DNA of 64,000 nt from Crocinitomicaceae bacterium (GTDB lineage: Bacteria > Bacteroidota > Bacteroidia > Flavobacteriales_G > Salibacteraceae): the NCBI GenBank assembly GCA_002713215.1, contig PAVO01000055.1, forward strand, positions 62,001 to 126,000, in the 5' to 3' direction. Below the pieces are notes generated by a model. It had not been told where the DNA came from. It made no database searches and was given only the letters and a program-made list of their open reading frames with translations. Positions 9,215 to 19,900 of this stretch are shown one piece after another (positions within the stretch are counted from its first letter, which is position 1; every line of letters begins with the position of its first letter). The position numbers were made by a program, and so were the translations under genes.

Positions 9215-10260
9215 AACTTCAAATTTGATAAATCCCAGGAATTTGACCCATACCACAAATGGTTGGACCGCAGCTCAAGCGGTGAGGGAATATTATTAGA
9301 GAAAAGTTGGCCTGTGCCTAAGCCCTGTGGCATTTTGCAGCCTTTTGTATCAACGTATTGGGCAATTGCATTAAGACCAATATTGGATTCCAAAGCACTT
9401 GTAACCCACCATTTTATATTATGCTTTTCCGCCATACTGACCCATTCATCGGTTCCACCGAACCCACCAATCAATGCCGGTTTAAGGACAATGTATTGTG
9501 GTTTAATTGTGTTGAGAAGTTCTTCCTTTTCTGCAATCGAAGTAATGCCAATTAATTCTTCATCAAGTGCAATTGGAACTATTGGGGCCTTGCTCAGGTC
9601 GCACATCACCTTCCACTGCCCTTTTTTAATGGGTTGTTCAATGCTGTGCAAATCGTATTCAGCCAGCGCTTCCAGCTTTTCAACAACATTTGAGGCCATA
9701 AACGCACCGTTAGCATCTACTCTGATTTCAACGTCATTCCCGGAATATTCTTGCCTAATTCTCTTTAGCAGGTTCAATTCTTGATTGAAGTCGATTGCCC
9801 CAATTTTTATTTTAATGCAGGTAAAACCGTCTTCCAGTTTTTTCCTCAATTGCTTATTCATATGATGCCAATCGTCCATCCAAATCAGTCCGTTTATTTC
9901 AATACCACGGGTTCTTTGGCAAAAATCACCATTAAAAATATTAAAAGGGTTGCTCGATTGAAGTCCTTTTATTGCAGTCTCCAACCCGAATTGAATGGAA
10001 GGCCAGTCTGTCAACTCCCAGATGATCTGTTCTGGAGGAAAACCAGACTCAATTTTGTCTGCAACGTTCTTTAAGGTGTCCAAATAACCAGGCCGATCGT
10101 CAAAGCTTAGTCCCCTAAACACAGCACATTCTCCAATTCCGAATTGGTGGTCATCCTCAATGGTTAAGAAATAGGTTTCTTTTTCTTTTAAAATCCCTCT
10201 GGACGTACCCCCAGGAGTAATAAACTTTAGTTTATATCGAGATGTGTGTGCCTTAAGCAT
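9211..10260 (-). CDS. menC: o-Succinylbenzoate synthase
   Basis: A 349-residue enolase-superfamily enzyme that dehydrates SHCHC to o-succinylbenzoate in menaquinone synthesis. The TIM-barrel catalytic pieces are visible: KIKIG (lysine acid/base pair), RVDANGAF (first metal ligand), SIEQP (second ligand) and ALDEELIG (third ligand), followed by VLKPALIGGF. It starts with ATG overlapping the menA stop region by eight bases and hands over to menE through a four-base ATGA overlap, so translation is probably coupled. Function is supported by both motif order and operon context. Confidence 0.94.
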   Translation of the reverse strand: MLKAHTSRYKLKFITPGGTSRGILKEKETYFLTIEDDHQFGIGECAVFRGLSFDDRPGYLDTLKNVADKIESGFPPEQIIWELTDWPSIQFGLETAIKGLQSSNPFNIFNGDFCQRTRGIEINGLIWMDDWHHMNKQLRKKLEDGFTCIKIKIGAIDFNQELNLLKRIRQEYSGNDVEIRVDANGAFMASNVVEKLEALAEYDLHSIEQPIKKGQWKVMCDLSKAPIVPIALDEELIGITSIAEKEELLNTIKPQYIVLKPALIGGFGGTDEWVSMAEKHNIKWWVTSALESNIGLNAIAQYVDTKGCKMPQGLGTGQLFSNNIPSPLELRSNHLWYGSNSWDLSNLKL

Positions 10261-11161
10261 AAGAAATTAGAAGACCAATAGAATACAATAGGGTAAACAG
10301 AAATGTCCCCAGGGCTAATTGTTTTAAAGAGGGAATTAACTCCTTGGGATCACTATGCAACAATGCCTTTTTACCATTTAAATAAAAAAGCGGAAGAGAA
10401 AGCAGAAAGAGCCATGCCCAGGAAGAATTACCTTTAATTAATACATAGGCAATCTGCGCTAGCCAGGCTAAGCTAAGCAAGACTAGATGATAATACCGGG
10501 CCCGATTACTACCTAACCGCACGGCTACGGTTATCTTATTATTCTCTTTATCATTAACAATGTCTCTTAGGTTGTTCAAATTAAGCACCCCAACCGACAT
10601 AAGCCCAATACAAGTCGCAGGAAGGAAAACCAACGCATTTATGGTTTCTCCATGCAAAAAGAAAACACCTGAAACTCCTAGCCAACCAAAAAAAAGGAAT
10701 ACAAATAAATCTCCTAAACTTAAATACCCGTAAGCATTTTTACCAACTGTGTACTTAATAGCTGCGGCGATTGATAGGCAACCGAGAAGCAGAAATACAA
10801 TTAAATTCAAATTGAAGTTTTGAAAGGAAAGATAGAGCAGGAAAGAACCGGAAATAAATGATAGAATCGCAAATAAAACAACTCCTTTCATCATAGCTGA
10901 TTTGGATATTAGCCCACTCTGTACAGCTCTGCGAGGCCCTAATCGTAGTTCATTATCTGTACCCTTAATGGCGTCTCCATAATCATTGGCCAAATTGCTT
11001 AATACCTGAAGACAAAGCGTCGTTATTAATGCCATAACTAATACTTCCAGGCGAAAGTACCCAAAGTCATAGGCGACGACCGAACCCATGATTATACATG
11101 AAAATGCAAGAGGAAGCGTTTTTAACCTAAATGCTTCTATCCACGATTTAACCTTATTCAA
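10253..11161 (-). CDS. menA: 1,4-Dihydroxy-2-naphthoate polyprenyltransferase
   Basis: A 302-residue UbiA-family integral membrane enzyme that prenylates 1,4-dihydroxy-2-naphthoate to demethylmenaquinone. About eight or nine hydrophobic helices are present. The first aspartate-rich motif is NDYGDAIKGTD near residue 58-68, and the second region is NLRDIVNDKENNK near 197-209, both metal-diphosphate sites. It lies 26 bases after menD and overlaps menC. Substrate DHNA must come from a DHNA-CoA synthase and thioesterase encoded elsewhere, because menB is not in this operon. Confidence 0.94.
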   Translation of the reverse strand: MNKVKSWIEAFRLKTLPLAFSCIIMGSVVAYDFGYFRLEVLVMALITTLCLQVLSNLANDYGDAIKGTDNELRLGPRRAVQSGLISKSAMMKGVVLFAILSFISGSFLLYLSFQNFNLNLIVFLLLGCLSIAAAIKYTVGKNAYGYLSLGDLFVFLFFGWLGVSGVFFLHGETINALVFLPATCIGLMSVGVLNLNNLRDIVNDKENNKITVAVRLGSNRARYYHLVLLSLAWLAQIAYVLIKGNSSWAWLFLLSLPLFYLNGKKALLHSDPKELIPSLKQLALGTFLFTLLYSIGLLISYA

Positions 11162-11187
11162 TTGAGTTATTTAGAAGGATTATAGTA

Positions 11188-12867
11188 TCAGACTCTTTTT
11201 GATTCTATAAAACTAAAATACTGCTTTAATACTTCGGCATTCTGTTCACGTGGAGTCCGAATTTCCAGAATTTTGGGTGCACGTGAATCATTAAAGAAAG
11301 TTTTCAGGCTGATTTCCAATTCCTTCTCATTGCAGACACGATCAAATGAAAACCCAAAAGTTCTAGACAAAGGCTCAATGTCCAGTTTGTGATTAGTCTC
11401 GAAGAATTTTTCATGATTGGGAACGCTATCCGGCCCGGGGATGAAACGGAATATCCCTCCACCCTGGTTGTTGACTACAATTATTCTAAAATCTGATCGA
11501 ATGGAATCGTTCCAAAGCCCATTGGAATCGTAAAGAAAACTTATATCTCCGGTAATTAATACGGTTGGTTCTTTAAGGGCAGTGCTATAACCAATTGCTG
11601 TAGAAGTGCTCCCATCAATACCGCAGGTTCCCCTATTAGCATGACAATGTTTCCATTGATTGAATTCAAACAACTGTATATAACGAATTACGCTACTGTT
11701 TCCGCTTTGTAAATGGTAGAATGCAGGAATTGTACTCAATACCTTATTAAATACAGAAAGGTCGCAAAATGGAACACGTTGCATAAACTCATTGTGCAGT
11801 TTTCTACCATTAATCTCGCTTTGCTCCCATCTGGAAGAATAATCCGAGTTTTGATCTTTAAGGCTCCTCAGAATTTGTTCCAGAAAATCAGATTTATCCA
11901 TTTTCTGCGATTTATGGTCCGATTGAAACGTGTCGTAAGAATGACCCGAGTCGCTCACATGAATATGTGTTAGGGCCTCCGTATTCTTCAAGAGCTGTTT
12001 GATTTTCTTTGAAATCACATGCTCTCCAAGAGTCACCACCAATTCAGGCTTTAATTCTTTGGTTGTACCTGCCGACAACGTTCGATCTATGGTAGCAATT
12101 CCACAACCTGTATGCAGGTTAGAAATAGACTCAAACAGTACGGTAATATCCTCTCTCTTATTGAGGTTCTCCAATTGATCAATAAGACTCTCACTTTTGC
12201 CCAGGTTTCCACAAAGAATAAGCTTCTTCTCTTTGGAATTAATTACGTGAATTAACTCATTAGATAACATGGTACCACGAACAACCTTTAACTTTTGATC
12301 TGATAACGATAATAGCTTATTATTAATATCGGAGTGACCAACACTCTCTTCGTAGAGTGGCTCAGACAAGGGTAGGTTAAAATGAATTGGGCCAGGCTTA
12401 CCCTTCAACATAGTGTCAAATAAATCCGAAGATTTGACAATAATGTCATAATTATTCAACACATCTTCCGGCACATTTAAAAAACCCTTTTGAAAATTAT
12501 GGTAGACTCCTGATTGTTGGATCGTTTGGCCTTCGCCGGTATCAATTCTATCCAAGGGGCGGTCTGCACTCATAACAACCAGCGGAGCTCCAAGGTAAAA
12601 AGCCTCTGCTATTGCTGGAGAATAGTTTAAGAGTGCTGTACCCGATGTGCAAACCAGGGCGACGGCTTTACCAGTAGCTATTGCAATACCTAACCCATAA
12701 AAACCCGCGCATCGTTCATCAACAATCGAATAGCAGGTTACACCATTAAGATCCTGAAAAGCCTTGATTAATGGTGCATTTCTACTTCCGGGAGAAATAA
12801 CCACATGTGTTCCTCCCTTTTTTGTAAAAAGATTTGCAATTAAATATGCATTCTCCTTGGAAGTCAT
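11188..12867 (-). CDS. menD: SEPHCHC synthase (MenD)
   Basis: A 559-residue thiamine-diphosphate enzyme joining isochorismate and 2-oxoglutarate, the first committed step of menaquinone synthesis. The N-terminal pyrimidine-binding domain has VISPGSRNAPL and DERCAGFYGLGIA, containing the catalytic glutamate region, and TSGTALLNYSPAIAEA. The C-terminal diphosphate domain has GSTSTAIGYS, ITGDISFLYDSNGLW and VVNNQGGGIFRF, the metal-binding GD...NN region. The start ATG overlaps the menF stop as ATGA. Complete, of normal length. Confidence 0.95.
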   Translation of the reverse strand: MTSKENAYLIANLFTKKGGTHVVISPGSRNAPLIKAFQDLNGVTCYSIVDERCAGFYGLGIAIATGKAVALVCTSGTALLNYSPAIAEAFYLGAPLVVMSADRPLDRIDTGEGQTIQQSGVYHNFQKGFLNVPEDVLNNYDIIVKSSDLFDTMLKGKPGPIHFNLPLSEPLYEESVGHSDINNKLLSLSDQKLKVVRGTMLSNELIHVINSKEKKLILCGNLGKSESLIDQLENLNKREDITVLFESISNLHTGCGIATIDRTLSAGTTKELKPELVVTLGEHVISKKIKQLLKNTEALTHIHVSDSGHSYDTFQSDHKSQKMDKSDFLEQILRSLKDQNSDYSSRWEQSEINGRKLHNEFMQRVPFCDLSVFNKVLSTIPAFYHLQSGNSSVIRYIQLFEFNQWKHCHANRGTCGIDGSTSTAIGYSTALKEPTVLITGDISFLYDSNGLWNDSIRSDFRIIVVNNQGGGIFRFIPGPDSVPNHEKFFETNHKLDIEPLSRTFGFSFDRVCNEKELEISLKTFFNDSRAPKILEIRTPREQNAEVLKQYFSFIESKRV

Positions 12868-13874
12868 TGTCTCGCGAAAGTGTGTATTTTTTTTATTGCA
12901 CTCAACAGAACTTCCTGTTTTTGTTTGGTTTCATCATATTCATCCCTTACAACGGAATCTTTTGTGATTCCCCCGCCTACATACAATTCGGTTTGCAAGC
13001 CTTCACTTTTTAAGCAGCGCAAATTGACATAGAATTCTGCCTTATTCTCCTGAACAAGCCCAATGTAGCCCGTGTAGTATTGCCTGTCATACCCTTCATT
13101 ATTTACAATCCAATCCAGTGCCTTGAACTTGGGTAATCCACAAACTGCCGGTGTAGGGTGAATTATTTGCAGTAAGTTCCAAAAACTGGTCATATCCTTT
13201 AGATTTCCAGAAATTTCCGAATGCAAATGGCATATGGGGCCGTTTGACTTTATGGCAACATCAGAAACCGAAACATTTTCACACGTAGCCGAATAGGCTT
13301 CGTTAAGGTAGTCCGTAACCAGTTGTTGTTCATTTCTCTCTTTACTCCCCCAGTTTTCAATTTTTTCACCTTCGCTTAACTTCATTGTTCCTGCTAACGA
13401 TGCCGAACAGCAATAGCCATTATCAACAGATAGCAACTTTTCGGGAGTAGCACCCATGTATGTAATTCCATTAATATCGAAATGATAAACGAAACAGTCG
13501 GGGTAATTCCTAACCAATTCATTAAAAACTGCCGGGTAATTCATAGAACCGGTAACGGTAACCTTTCGACTTACCACTAGTTTATGATATTCATCTGAAA
13601 GGCAAGCGCCGATTGCTTTTTGTAGGTTGCTTCTATAGGCTACATTTTCAGGGTCTTCAACTTCCAGATTATTTGAAGAATCAAATTCATGCATTGAATT
13701 TTCATCCATGCTTTCAATCGTTCCAGTCCAATATTGGTTTTCATTTTCCCCTTCTATAAATGGATTAAATACAAGTAATGGATACGTTGATTGTGCATTT
13801 TGCTTATCTACACGAACCGGATTAGTCAATGTATAGACCTGTTGACTTTTGTATGGACTCCATTTAAATTGCAT
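12864..13874 (-). CDS. menF: Isochorismate synthase
   Basis: A 336-residue chorismate-binding enzyme converting chorismate to isochorismate for menaquinone. The family core is present: KLVVSRKV near residues 97-104, GATPEKLLSV, SASLAGTMKLSEGE, LHSEISGNL and the C-terminal HPTPAVCGLPK and YTGYIGL...FYVNLRC. It lacks part of the N-terminal region of longer MenF proteins, as other Bacteroidota enzymes do. First gene of the minus-strand operon. Its ATG is only about 20 bases past the terminator of the upstream adhesin gene, with no TAnnTTTG box between, so the operon promoter is not obvious. An isochorismate synthase for siderophores is an alternative excluded by the operon. Confidence 0.93.
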   Translation of the reverse strand: MQFKWSPYKSQQVYTLTNPVRVDKQNAQSTYPLLVFNPFIEGENENQYWTGTIESMDENSMHEFDSSNNLEVEDPENVAYRSNLQKAIGACLSDEYHKLVVSRKVTVTGSMNYPAVFNELVRNYPDCFVYHFDINGITYMGATPEKLLSVDNGYCCSASLAGTMKLSEGEKIENWGSKERNEQQLVTDYLNEAYSATCENVSVSDVAIKSNGPICHLHSEISGNLKDMTSFWNLLQIIHPTPAVCGLPKFKALDWIVNNEGYDRQYYTGYIGLVQENKAEFYVNLRCLKSEGLQTELYVGGGITKDSVVRDEYDETKQKQEVLLSAIKKIHTFARQ

Positions 13875-13894
13875 TCCCTAGATAAAAATTGGGC

Positions 13895-13925
13895 AAAAAA
13901 AAACCCCGACCAAAGGTCAGGGTTT
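13895..13925 (-). terminator. Rho-independent terminator of the giant adhesin gene
   Basis: On the minus strand AAACCCTGACC, loop TTT and GGTCGGGGTTT form an eleven-pair stem with one G-U pair, followed at once by a run of at least six T. On the plus strand the same position is a C-A mismatch, so the signal is directional for the adhesin gene that ends at 13947. Confidence 0.85.
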
Positions 13926-13946
13926 CTTTTGAAATAGTGTTACCTA

Positions 13947-16900
13947 TTATTTAGATAATTGAATTTTGCTTATAACTTTTTCAGTACCTACTGTAGTTTC
14001 TACAAAGTAGATTCCCACAGCAAAGCTGCTCAAGTCAATTGAAATTCTATCTTGAATAACATTGTCTTTCTCAATTGTTTTAATCACTTCACCGATTGAA
14101 CTAAGAACCTTAATTCTTACGTTTTCTTCAGCAACCAGATTTAAATCAACGAACACATTTCCTTCAGTAGGATTAGGGAATATGTTAAAGACAGCAGTAT
14201 TGTCTAAGTATCCAATACTTGTAGTTTCAGAGAACACATCAATTTGATAAGTAAATGAACAACCTTTAGAATCCACAACAGTAACCTTGTTAACTCCATC
14301 TTTCAAGTTAACAGCTCTTTCAGTTGCTTCTCCTGATGGGCTCCAATTCCAAGTATATGGAGGAGTACCACCTGTAGAGGTAGCTGTTGCTTTAACAACA
14401 CCTGCGCTATCTACAATATTGTCAAAGTTTACATTAACCGCAGTTGGAGCAATGATAACTACAGAAGTATCATGATCACAACCATTACGGTCTACCAAAT
14501 GAAGTTTATAAGTACCAGCACCAACTCCATTTATAACTGAAGTAGTACTGTTTTTATAATCCCAATTGTATTTGTATGGAGCAGTACCACCAAGGATATT
14601 TACTTTAGCAGTAGTTGTATCATAACTACAATCCAAAGTAAGGTCATTTGGAATAGATACCGGAGAATTAGGATCAGTAACTCTCATTTTAGATATTACA
14701 ACACAACCTAAACTATCAGTAACTGTAACATCATAAACACCTTCAGTTAAACCAACAGCTTTACCACTGGTTTGTCCATTGCTCCATAAGAACGAGTAAG
14801 GTGCAAGTCCACCATTCATTTGAGCTTCTGCACTTGCGTCAGCCATTTTACATGCACTAGGAGGAGTAACTACGTCTTTCGAAGTTAATACCGGTGGATC
14901 CATTACCACCACTGTATCTTTAGTTACACAACCACTTGCATCTGTAATGTCAACTACATAAGTACCAGAAGGTAAGTTAACGTTAGTAGCATTGTTCTGA
15001 GAACCTCCGGCATTCCATTGGTAGGTATAAGGCATAACACCTTTGTCTACACTAGCAGTAGCCGTACCGTTACCATCTCCATTACAAGTAGGATATGTCC
15101 ATGAGTTAGATACTAATGGGAATGCACCCAATACCTGTACCTTCTGTGTATTTTCACATCCAATTGAATCTTTAATTACAACGGTATAATCATCACCAGC
15201 AACATTACTCAAGTTTTGTGTAGTTGCTCCAGTACTCCAAGCATAAGAATGAGGAGGATAAGCACCAGTTACAGCAAGAGTAACCGAACCATCACTTTGT
15301 CCACAAGTTGCTTTGACAGGAGTAGTAGTAACATTCATTGGAGTTGCCATAGTAGCTGTTGTACTATCAGAGTACTTACAACCAATAGCATCCCATGCAG
15401 TTACTTTATATACTCCAGGAGTAGATACCAGAATTGAATCGAACAAGTAACCGTTAGACCACAATTGTCTGTCATACTTAGCATTTAATTTTAAGTACGT
15501 ACTACTGTTGTTACAGATCAATGAAGTATTAGGCAACAGATCGTTTTCTTTGATTTGTCCTAAGTTAACCCGAAGCGCCAATACTGCATTTTTCACATTA
15601 TTTGAAGTGCTATTGTATAAATCATTCCAGGTACCTCCTGTAGCTCTTTCCCAACGGGTTGCTGGAACACCTACACCATTTACGTCAATTCCAAGTTCCA
15701 TTCGAACTGGATTAGATTGCTCGATAGTAACTAAGTACTTACCTGGTTGAGCAACTATACCGGCACAACCAAATTGTAAGGTATACCAGCCAGTACCGCT
15801 CTTACCAACGATAAACGAACGAGTAGAATCAACTATATTACCAGGCATTTGAGTAGAATCGATAAACTCATATACCAACAGACGTACAGTAGCTCCTTGT
15901 ACAGGGCCATTCAAATAGAAGGTACCAGAACTAATGGTATCTGCATTGAAAATTTCAAATACACTACCAAACTCCCCGGTACCAGGAGAGTTAAACCCTA
16001 AACGATTATTAACTGTACTGTCATCGTACGCATAAACAGTATCCGATACTATAAAAGCATACTTCGCAGAGTCATTCAATAGATCACAATCTGTTTCTGT
16101 AATGGCAGTATACATAGAAGCATTAACTACTCCACTTGCGCCTGTTAAAGGAACAGCTACAGAGAATGCAGAATCGCCATCGGATAAAATGCTTCCCAAT
16201 GGAACATTTATTGTGTTAGTACCAACACTTGCAGTAGCACTTACACCTGTAATGGTATCCAAACCAACATTAGATACTCTACCGTACATTCTCACGGATT
16301 GAGTGTTTGGAATTTGCCTGTAACGAGCATAGTATTCTTTGGCCACAGCATCGAAATAGCATGGATCGAACTCATGTGCACCAATATCGTGCGAACCAAG
16401 AACCCTGGTCATTCCATAAATATCATCTGCAACACCAACATTAGTAGCAGCACTATCCAGTTGAATACTATTTACTCTTAGATCCCATTTTTCAGGATCC
16501 TTAAATCGGGGATTAGTAATCATAGAATTAGTTCCCATAGTAGGACCAGACTTTCCACTAACTATTGGATTACCTGTCCAGTATGCGTTATAATCCCTGG
16601 TTACAGAAGAAGAACTTCTTTCGTTCCAGGTTGTACCACTCATACAATAGAAAATGTTGTTTTTAACATCACTATTTCTTAGGAAGTAAGTATACATCCC
16701 TTCTCTTGTTCCGCTAGTATTACTTCCATGTACCGCAATATTATTGTGGTAAATCTGAGCTCTGTAGTTATAGTAGTATATATATGCACCTCTACGAGTA
16801 CTGGTAGATTTATTTGAACCAGCGGTAATGTAGTTATTAATTAATTTCAAGCTATCGCTAGAACTTCCGTACCGGTTATTGCTGTAGCAATACAATCCGT

Positions 16901-19900
16901 ATCCACCGGTAGTACCACCAGCCCAGATATTATTCTTAATAATTTCTACGTTGTCGTTGTAGTAAGAATAAACGCCCCAAGGATAACCAGAATTATCAGA
17001 AATAATTTCATTATTATTCACGTGCAGGTTGAAGCAGTAGAAGGCATAAACACCGTAGTTAGTCCAACCGTGACATTTATTGTTTTCGAAGTAGATATTT
17101 CCTTCTTTACTCGATTTTTGAGTACTTGAACCTCCATAGAATCGAACAATGTAATTTCCTAGATTTACGGTATTGTTTGTGAACCATACCGAATCCATGT
17201 TTTGTTCGTAGAAACCATCCCACAAAGCAGAACCAGAATTCTGACCCAGGTTGAAGGTATTACTATCTACTTTCAGGTTAGTTACCTTTTGACCACTGTT
17301 AAATACAATTGCATTTCCAGTAGTATTAAAGATCATATTCTTGATAGTAAGATGAGTTACATTATCCAAAGAAATATTACCATCCAACTCGCCTGGATTA
17401 GTATTGGTAGGATCCTGCTCCATAGTAATTGTATTAGAACTACTATTTCCAGGAATTTTTCCAATTGTAAAATTCTCAATGAGTGTAGTATCCTTGATTT
17501 GTAATCTAACAGGACCACAAACTCCAAATTTTACAAGATCAGCAAATGCAGTAGTAAAATCAGCATAATCAGAAGCAGCAGTACCAACCGTGAACGTTCC
17601 GGAAAGAGCGTTTTGTAATGTTTCTCTCAACGTATCGTTAAACTGTTGTTGATCTGTTTGCCCACTTGGAGCAGAAGTGATATACTCGAAGTTATAAGCA
17701 GTACCACTAACAAAATTGTGAGTTCCCAATGTAACCAAAGTATCTGCACCAGCAGCTACATTACTTCCGGTAACAGACAATGCAGTTTGTGCAACACCAC
17801 CAATTGACCAATTCACGGTGAATGAAGTCAACGGTTTAACACCAACATTTGAAACATAAATTTGAACATTTTGAGTTCCGGAACATGGCTTATCTCCCAA
17901 CGTAGTTGGAGAAATATCGTAGTCTGGCAACCAGAATTCATCAGCACCACGATCAGGAGCAGTAGCAGCACCCGGACATCCAGTACCGGGACAACGAGTA
18001 TCACCGTCAATATCCATAGTTACACCCGTAACCGCAACCCCTGAGTTATGAACTGCAGTACTTCTTGAATGTAAATCTGTAAAAGACTTGTACTTTGGAT
18101 CAACGTTAAGAACATTGGAACCTAAGTTTCCATTAAAAGAAGTAGCTGTAGGGGCCCACCATACATTATTACTTCTGGTTTGAGATCCATATTGACGGTA
18201 TCTGTAACCATTACCAAAGTTGGCAATAATGTTATTTCTAAAGGTCACACTTGTACCGTAGTACAGATACAACTGATATGAATTACCTTTTTCATTCGAT
18301 ACGCTATTGAAGCTAATATCAGTGTAATTTGCGTAATACTCATACAATGGCCAGTGCCACCCGCTACCACCGGTAACAGCAATCATGTTATTTTTAACTT
18401 CTTGACGAGCAGTGGACGTACCATAACAACGGTAATGGTAAATACCATATGCGTAGTTATTTGCTTTTATCTGAATGTTGTTACCACGAATACTGGTTTT
18501 GTTACAGTAGTAAAAATGAAGACCACGAGGGTAGTTATATCGTCCTGAATTTGATATTACATTACGATTGATATCATTATTCGAACGGTAGTAACAGTAA
18601 ATACCCATGTAGTTAAAACCAGACATGATATTATCTTCAATTTTATAATATCCACCAGTTTGATTTGTACTTCCTCTACCATAAATGTAGAATGAAGAAG
18701 ACCCACCTAACATTACGTTCTTTCTAAAGGTCATGTTTTCAGCATAGGTTTGATAATCATAAACAATCGCCATCCAATTCGACGTTGTAGAAGAAGTTTG
18801 ATTACCAATTAAAGAATCGCCTGTAAATGAAAGGTTTTTCGGAGCATTTTGAAACTCAATAACGTTTGCATAACTACCACCTTTTGCTTCAATGGTAATA
18901 GAATCCATAGCAATGTGCTGCGTTCTATTGAATACAACCGTACCTCTATTACCATTACCACTCGAAGTAGACGAATAAGTCAGTCTTACCGGAGCAGTAT
19001 TACTTGGATGAGGTCTGAACCTTACATTGTTAGTAGCAGAAATTCCAACATAGGTAGTAAATTTAACCTGTTCGTTGTATGTTCCAGCTTCTACATTAAA
19101 TATGGTTGGAGCACAAATTCCTTTCAATTTCATATCAGCCTCGGCAGCCTTAAACGTATTGTAATCAGCACCAGAAGAAGCACCAATGGTATACGTTCCA
19201 CCTAACGCAGCAGAAAATCCGATCTTTGAAATTTTGTCATTTGTAGTATTGCTATCCGTTGAACTATTTGGTGATGAAGTTTGGAAATCCATATCATATG
19301 ATTTTCCAGCAGCTATGGTATAGTTAGTAACCGTATATAGCGTATCCTTCAAACGTGGAATAGCCAGCCCGGTTAAAGTTGTAGGGCCATAAGTAGTAGT
19401 AGCCCCACCAATTTCTTTGATTGTACCCGAAATGGTAACCGACTTCATGGTATCAATACCAAAGTTCATAATCCTTACCTGAATTGCATTACTTCCTGCA
19501 CAAGCTGCAGCAGGAGTCATTTCAGTTATACCCGCATCATTTTTAGGTGGCTTCGGAATCGAAATTCGGTAATCTTCAATCTCACCCTGGTAATTGCTAT
19601 ATCCACACCCACTAGGATCACGTCCAATAGAGGCATAATAATAATAATTACTATAAACCCTCATTCTTAACGAGCCATAAGCAGCATTATTAGGAACAGT
19701 TACACTAAAAGTTTCAGTCTGGACATTAGTTCTTGTACTCTGAGGACCTGTTTTAATCAACTCTCCTGCATCAGCGAAATCACCATCATCATTCCAGTCA
19801 ATCCAACAAAGATAAGACCTGGTAAATTTCACTTCAACTGTAAATGTTTGACCATAATTAGTCGCAACACTGTCAGAAGAGGTATAATTTCTATAACCAC

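Noticed and set aside
9263-9784. A 173-codon plus-strand reading frame
   Set aside because: It lies entirely antisense to menC, which has full enolase-superfamily motifs; the translated sequence has no domain and ends without context.
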